A stretch of 23,538 nt of DNA, taken from the NCBI GenBank assembly GCA_900544815.1, contig UQWT01000031.1:1-23538 (forward strand), given 5' to 3'. The translations under genes were made by a program, and so were the position numbers. A model generated the notes under the pieces. The model had not been told where the DNA came from. It saw only the letters and a program-made list of their open reading frames with translations, and did no database searches. Numbering within the stretch: the stretch's first letter is position 1; each line of letters begins with the position of its first letter. Shown one piece after another: positions 22,214 to 23,538 of this stretch. This DNA is from an uncultured Bacteroidales bacterium (GTDB lineage Bacteria > Bacteroidota > Bacteroidia > Bacteroidales > UBA932).

Positions 22214-23206
22214 ATGGAAACTGTAAATATCAAAGAACTTAATGACAGAATTCAGAAGGAGAGCGCCTTTGTGGATATCATTACAATGGAGATGAACAAG
22301 GTGATTGTAGGGCAGAAGCAGTTGGTGGAGAACCTTCTTATTGGTTTGCTTGCAGACGGACACATATTGTTGGAGGGTATGCCTGGATTGGCAAAGACAT
22401 TGGCAATAAACACCCTTTCTAACATAATAGATGCAAAATTCAGCAGAATCCAATTTACTCCGGACTTGTTGCCTGCAGATGTTATAGGAACAATGATCTA
22501 CAGCCAAAAAAGCGAGTCTTTCCAAGTTAAGAAAGGTCCTATATTCGCTAACTTTGTGCTTGCAGATGAGATAAACCGTTCCCCTGCAAAGGTTCAGTCT
22601 GCCCTGTTGGAGGCTATGCAGGAGAGACAGGTTACAATTGGAGACACAACATACCAACTTCCCAAACCTTTCCTTGTAATGGCAACACAAAACCCAATAG
22701 AGCAGGAGGGAACATATCCTCTACCCGAGGCGCAAGTAGACCGTTTTATGCTTAAAGTGGTTGTAAACTATCCAAAGAAAGAGGAGGAAAAGTTAATAAT
22801 AAAGATGCATAACCAATCTCTCTTCCCAAAAGCAAACACTGTTCTTAAACCAGAAGATATAGTGCGCGCCCGCGAAGTTGTAAACGATGTTTACATGGAT
22901 GAGAAGATAGAAAAATACATAGTGGATATTGTATACGCAACCAGAACTCCGCAAGATTACAATTTAGCCAAACTAAAAGACCTTATCTCTTACGGAGCAT
23001 CACCTCGTGCCAGCATCTCCTTGGCAAAAGCGTCAAAAGCATACGCATTTATCAAAAGACGTGGCTACGTAATACCGGAAGATGTGCGGGCTGTTTGCTA
23101 CGAAGTCCTTCGTCATAGAATTGGACTTACCTACGAGGCTGAGGCTGAGAATATTACAACGGAGAATATTATTACTGATATTGTTAATGTTGTTGAAGTC
23201 CCATAA
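22214..23206 (+). CDS. MoxR-family AAA+ ATPase
   Basis: A 330-residue MoxR-type AAA+ ATPase, a chaperone-like family usually acting on von Willebrand-factor-A proteins. The Walker A is EGMPGLAKT (54-62), and the Walker B is VLADEI (115-120) followed by NRSPAKVQSALLEAMQERQV. Sensor 1 is MATQNPIEQEGTYPLPEAQV, followed by the arginine-finger stretch DRFM. The C-terminal lid includes YGASPRASISLAKASKAYAF. In Bacteroidota this gene is normally followed closely by a DUF58 gene and then VWA-domain genes. Here 332 bases to the window end contain no such gene. Confidence 0.93.
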   Translation: METVNIKELNDRIQKESAFVDIITMEMNKVIVGQKQLVENLLIGLLADGHILLEGMPGLAKTLAINTLSNIIDAKFSRIQFTPDLLPADVIGTMIYSQKSESFQVKKGPIFANFVLADEINRSPAKVQSALLEAMQERQVTIGDTTYQLPKPFLVMATQNPIEQEGTYPLPEAQVDRFMLKVVVNYPKKEEEKLIIKMHNQSLFPKANTVLKPEDIVRAREVVNDVYMDEKIEKYIVDIVYATRTPQDYNLAKLKDLISYGASPRASISLAKASKAYAFIKRRGYVIPEDVRAVCYEVLRHRIGLTYEAEAENITTENIITDIVNVVEVP

Positions 23207-23227
23207 TTTTTTGAGTTTATTTTTGGC

Positions 23228-23292
23228 TAATTTTCACTTTTGATTTCGTCAGATAGGCCCACTATCCTTCCTTAACCAAAAGATGAAAATTA
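23228..23292. repeat. Bulged inverted repeat downstream of moxR
   Basis: TAATTTTCACTTTTG (23228-23242) is complementary to CAAAAGATGAAAATTA (23277-23292) apart from one bulged base, with a 34-base loop. No T-tract follows, so it looks more like an RNA structure or an intergenic repeat than a terminator. Confidence 0.5.
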
Positions 23293-23320
23293 TCTCAAAA
23301 ATATTCCTCAAAAATGTTGT

Positions 23321-23377
23321 CCTAATGTACGCTCCGCTAATCTCATATTTCGGAAAGTTGTATATTAGGCGTTTTTT
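23321..23377 (+). terminator. Terminator-like hairpin downstream of moxR
   Basis: CCTAATGTAC (23321-23330) pairs with GTATATTAGG (23360-23369), 10 pairs including one G-U. An inner TCCG/CGGA stem (23333-23336, 23351-23354) adds structure, and CG then TTTTTT follows. It could terminate moxR transcription, though it lies 114 bases past the stop codon. Confidence 0.5.
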
Positions 23378-23538
23378 AGAGTTTTTTGCAGATTGTGGCG
23401 TTGGCGAATTTTAAGGGTAAAGAGAGTATAGAAGGTATAGAGGGGAGAGAGAGGCTAAAGCCAAATAAAAGGAACGACTTAGCCGTTTCAAGCTGATTGA
23501 AGGCTTAAGCAGTTGATTGGGACGGAGAGAGAAACTGT

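Larger units (their letters stand above)
23207..23538. other. Gene-free region after moxR
   Basis: 332 bases without a convincing reading frame. It contains a bulged inverted repeat (23228-23292), a terminator-like hairpin with a T-tract (23321-23377), hexamer-like GGCTAAAGCCAAA near 23453 resembling the repeats around tonB, and a further imperfect palindrome near 23478-23510. Confidence 0.5.

Noticed and set aside
21965..22690. 241-codon open frame on the minus strand across the truA start and moxR
   Set aside because: It lies antisense to the clearly coding moxR and in a different frame from truA. The translation is Cys/His/Leu-rich low-quality sequence with no family signature.

Overview
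The window looks like chromosomal DNA from a member of the Bacteroidota, most likely Bacteroidales. It is AT-rich. Several genes are preceded by the phylum-specific promoter -7 box TAnnTTTG, Shine-Dalgarno signals are mostly absent, signal peptides often end in AQ, and the core proteins (ParC, RluB with a long basic N-terminus, ExbB/ExbD/TonB) are of the Bacteroidota type. I cannot name a genus. No rRNA, tRNA, CRISPR array, phage module or transposase was recognised.

Left third (2-6609, all plus strand): a tightly packed run of envelope genes, starting with the tail of a gene cut by the window edge. It encodes a membrane protein with a Cys4 zinc-ribbon-like head and an Ig-like (Big_2) exterior, an unknown secreted protein, an LPP20-like secreted protein, an NTF2-like secreted protein, a PEGA-SUMF1 fusion, a CsgG/FlgT-like protein, and a second LPP20-like gene split by an in-frame TAG. 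Gaps are 26 bases or less except for the first one, so this is probably one operon. It ends at a strong terminator (6644-6680). This is the best candidate in the window for an undescribed system.

Middle (6834-14629): housekeeping genes. recJ (minus) and lysS (plus) diverge from a shared promoter region, and lysS is followed by a SpoU/TrmH-family rRNA methyltransferase. On the minus strand, parC is followed by aroK.

14630-16736: an apparently foreign gene for a MATE efflux transporter, with CGN-rich arginine codons unlike its neighbours. It sits in long intergenic DNA and is bracketed by two same-orientation copies of the motif CTTCCCGACAA, which also occurs in two other intergenic regions.

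Right part (16737-23206): rluB and era (plus), then truA-exbB-exbD-tonB (minus), which combines a tRNA pseudouridine synthase with the inner-membrane energy system for TonB-dependent outer-membrane transport. tonB is flanked on both sides by related intergenic repeat elements; the upstream one holds a 47-bp tandem repeat built from GCNTTR-like hexamers. A moxR-type AAA+ ATPase gene diverges from truA through interlocked promoters. It is followed by a 332-base gene-free tail with a terminator-like hairpin and palindromic sequence.
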